Below are positions 6,408 through 7,422 of a stretch of DNA of 7,422 nt, one piece after another. The position numbers were made by a program, and so were the translations under genes. The notes beneath the pieces are model-generated. The model ran no database searches and was not told where the DNA came from. It saw only the letters and a program-made list of their open reading frames with translations. Numbering within the stretch: the stretch's first letter is position 1; each line of letters starts with the position of its first letter. Source of the DNA: CBDUWP01 sp965370955 (lineage in GTDB: Bacteria > Planctomycetota > Phycisphaerae > Sedimentisphaerales > Anaerobacaceae); assembly GCA_965370955.1 (NCBI GenBank), contig CBDUWP010000072.1, positions 1-7,422 on the forward strand. The letters run 5' to 3'.

Positions 6408-6476
6408 ATGAAACAGATCGCAAGCGAAAATGTTAGTCGTTGGTGGTGGCTCGAAGGAAATCTTTCCGACGGGTAA
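6408..6476 (+). CDS. trpL: Trp operon leader peptide with three tandem Trp codons
   Basis: A 22-codon reading frame encodes MKQIASENVSRWWWLEGNLS followed by DG and a TAA stop. Three consecutive TGG codons sit at 6441-6449. Trp is otherwise rare here: none in KdsB, none in the 273 visible TrpE residues, four in the 588 of PyrG. The frame lies upstream of trpE and ends within the RNA segment that forms the antiterminator, the arrangement needed for ribosome-mediated attenuation. When charged tRNA-Trp is scarce, the ribosome should stall on these codons and let trpE be transcribed. There is no strong Shine-Dalgarno sequence; an in-frame ATG at 6402 could add two residues (M-A). The peptide itself probably has no function beyond being translated. 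Confidence 0.85.
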   Translation: MKQIASENVSRWWWLEGNLSDG

Positions 6477-6533
6477 GCGGTGATCTGCTATCATAAAAAC
6501 GTCAGTTATTATCAAACGGCGGCCTGTTGGAAA
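6451..6533 (+). promoter_or_regulatory. trp attenuator: pause hairpin (1:2) and antiterminator (2:3)
   Basis: Segment 2 (6463-6474, TTTCCGACGGGT) can form 12 continuous pairs, three of them G-U, with 6522-6533 (GCCTGTTGGAAA). That segment overlaps the 5' arm and loop of the terminator, so the two structures exclude each other. Segment 2 can instead pair with segment 1 (6451-6459) just after the Trp codons, with a two-base bulge. A ribosome stalled at 6441-6449 would cover segment 1 and free segment 2 for the antiterminator. One reaching the stop codon at 6474 would cover segment 2 and allow termination. A second possible pairing joins the Trp codons themselves (6441-6449) to 6485-6493 with four G-U pairs. 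Folding was done by eye. Confidence 0.7.
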
Positions 6534-6552
6534 AATGGGTCGCCGTTTTTTT
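6514..6552 (+). terminator. Intrinsic terminator of the trp attenuator (3:4)
   Basis: AAACGGCG (6514-6521) pairs perfectly with CGCCGTTT (6541-6548). The stem can continue inward through G-U, C-G and C-G pairs, and seven T residues follow (6546-6552). It sits 50 nt before trpE and 38 nt after the leader-peptide stop, with no gene ending here on this strand. Its role is therefore to stop transcription before trpE when tryptophan is plentiful. Confidence 0.9.
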
Positions 6553-6602
6553 ATGAGCAAAATAAGAAATGTCAATAATCAAAAAGGTATAAAGGACTAA
6601 AA

Positions 6603-7422
6603 ATGGAAGATTATAAATCGATAATAAACTCTGCTAAACCAGGTGATATTATACCGATAGTTAAGCAAATAGATATTTCCGATCCAACTGATTTTTTCGC
6701 TAAACTTAGCAATTACGGCAATAATAAAAATTGCTGTCTCTTAGAATCACGAGAATATTTAGATTCTGACGGCGGCGCTTTAAGCTTCGGAACAGCAAAG
6801 CCAGCACTATACTTAACCGGAACAAGCAACAAATTCACAATCGAAGCACTCACCAAAACTGGCAAAAGAATGATAACATATCTAAAAAATAAAAAAGGCT
6901 GTTTTGATTTCTGCAGTAAAATAAATTTCGACGAAACTAAAATAACAGGCACAATCGGAATTGATGATTCGCTAAAAGATGAAAATTCCAGACTTAGCAG
7001 CTCTAATCAAATGGATGTGCTGAGAGCAGTAGCTTTTTCGTTTAAGCTGGCAAGTAAGCCCTTTAGAGTGACATGCGGATTGCTGGGGGCACTGAGCTAT
7101 GATTTCATCGATCAGTTTGAAAATCTGCCGCAAAATAAAGATGATCTGCTGAAAAATCCAGATTACGAATTATATTTCGCTGACAATATCTTTCTGATGG
7201 ACCATGAAAAACAACAAGGCTATATCGTGGTCAACGTAATTATAACCGATGATAACAAAGAATCAATCATTCAAGAGGCTCAAGACTGTTTCGATTATTA
7301 TGCTAATATCGTTCGGTTTGACTGCCATGCGAATGCAAACAATAGCAATGGCCAAAAAGCAAACAGCAAAGCCACAACCGATACCAATAGCGAACAATAT
7401 CAACAGATGGTCAAAACAGCTA
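6603..7422 (+). CDS. trpE: Anthranilate synthase component I, N-terminal part, truncated by window edge
   Basis: TrpE uses chorismate and ammonia from its glutaminase partner TrpG to make anthranilate, the first committed step to tryptophan. The 273 visible residues cover the N-terminal regulatory half of a protein of roughly 500. Visible marks are LLES (46-49), the Trp feedback-binding motif; the stretch GLLGALSYDFIDQFENLP (159-176), matching the glycine-rich GGLFSYDL...FEDLP region of enteric TrpE; and DYELYFADNIFLMDH (187-201). A low-complexity Asn/Ser/Ala-rich linker (about 242-264) leads to the missing chorismate-binding domain. AAAGGA at 6591-6596, six bases before the ATG, supports the start. 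Control is by the attenuator just upstream and probably by Trp feedback. PabB is the main alternative but would not explain the Trp-codon leader. Confidence 0.93.
   Translation, partial: MEDYKSIINSAKPGDIIPIVKQIDISDPTDFFAKLSNYGNNKNCCLLESREYLDSDGGALSFGTAKPALYLTGTSNKFTIEALTKTGKRMITYLKNKKGCFDFCSKINFDETKITGTIGIDDSLKDENSRLSSSNQMDVLRAVAFSFKLASKPFRVTCGLLGALSYDFIDQFENLPQNKDDLLKNPDYELYFADNIFLMDHEKQQGYIVVNVIITDDNKESIIQEAQDCFDYYANIVRFDCHANANNSNGQKANSKATTDTNSEQYQQMVKTA

Noticed and set aside
6315..6575. An 86-codon open frame on the minus strand opposite the trp leader
   Set aside because: It overlaps the attenuator on the opposite strand, has no recognisable domain, and is explained by the constrained RNA structure on the plus strand.
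6408..6602. T-box riboswitch or TRAP-type control of trpE
   Set aside because: No T-box core motif is present, and there is no run of spaced GAG/UAG triplets as TRAP would need. The Trp-codon leader and competing hairpins explain the region better.

Overview
The window looks like chromosomal DNA from an AT-rich, Gram-negative bacterium. An outer membrane with Kdo-containing LPS is implied by kdsB and supported by a lipobox lipoprotein. A PocR/AraC regulator beside a URO-D/MtaA-type methyltransferase, together with divergent CTP synthase and KdsB sequences, suggests the PVC group (for example Phycisphaerae or Lentisphaerota). That placement is an inference with low confidence. I see no tRNA, rRNA, insertion sequence, CRISPR array or phage gene.

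Left part (1-3088): two divergent genes. On the minus strand is the first 506 codons of a URO-D/MtaA-like protein fused to one clear thioredoxin-like domain (CAPC) and probably a second, degenerate one; it runs off the left edge. On the plus strand is an AraC-family regulator with an N-terminal PocR sensor domain. The 280 bp between them holds a promoter for the methyltransferase gene and a pair of AGCACA half-sites exactly 21 bp apart, a plausible operator for the regulator. This looks like a small corrinoid/C1-type regulatory pair.

Middle (3089-6162): a short coiled-coil lipoprotein on the plus strand converges, with only 6 bp between stop codons, on a minus-strand kdsB-pyrG operon. PyrG makes CTP and KdsB uses CTP to activate Kdo for LPS, so the pairing is metabolically sensible. 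The PyrG is intact in length but has Cys in place of the third residue (Glu) of the glutaminase triad. A near-consensus promoter (TTGACA-17-TATTAT) drives kdsB-pyrG.

Right part (6300-7422): the start of a tryptophan biosynthesis operon. A 22-residue leader peptide with three consecutive Trp codons is followed by competing RNA hairpins and a strong intrinsic terminator, then by trpE, which runs off the right edge. This is a complete ribosome-mediated trp attenuator, and it is the most informative signal in the window. The leader peptide is short and easy to miss in routine gene calling.
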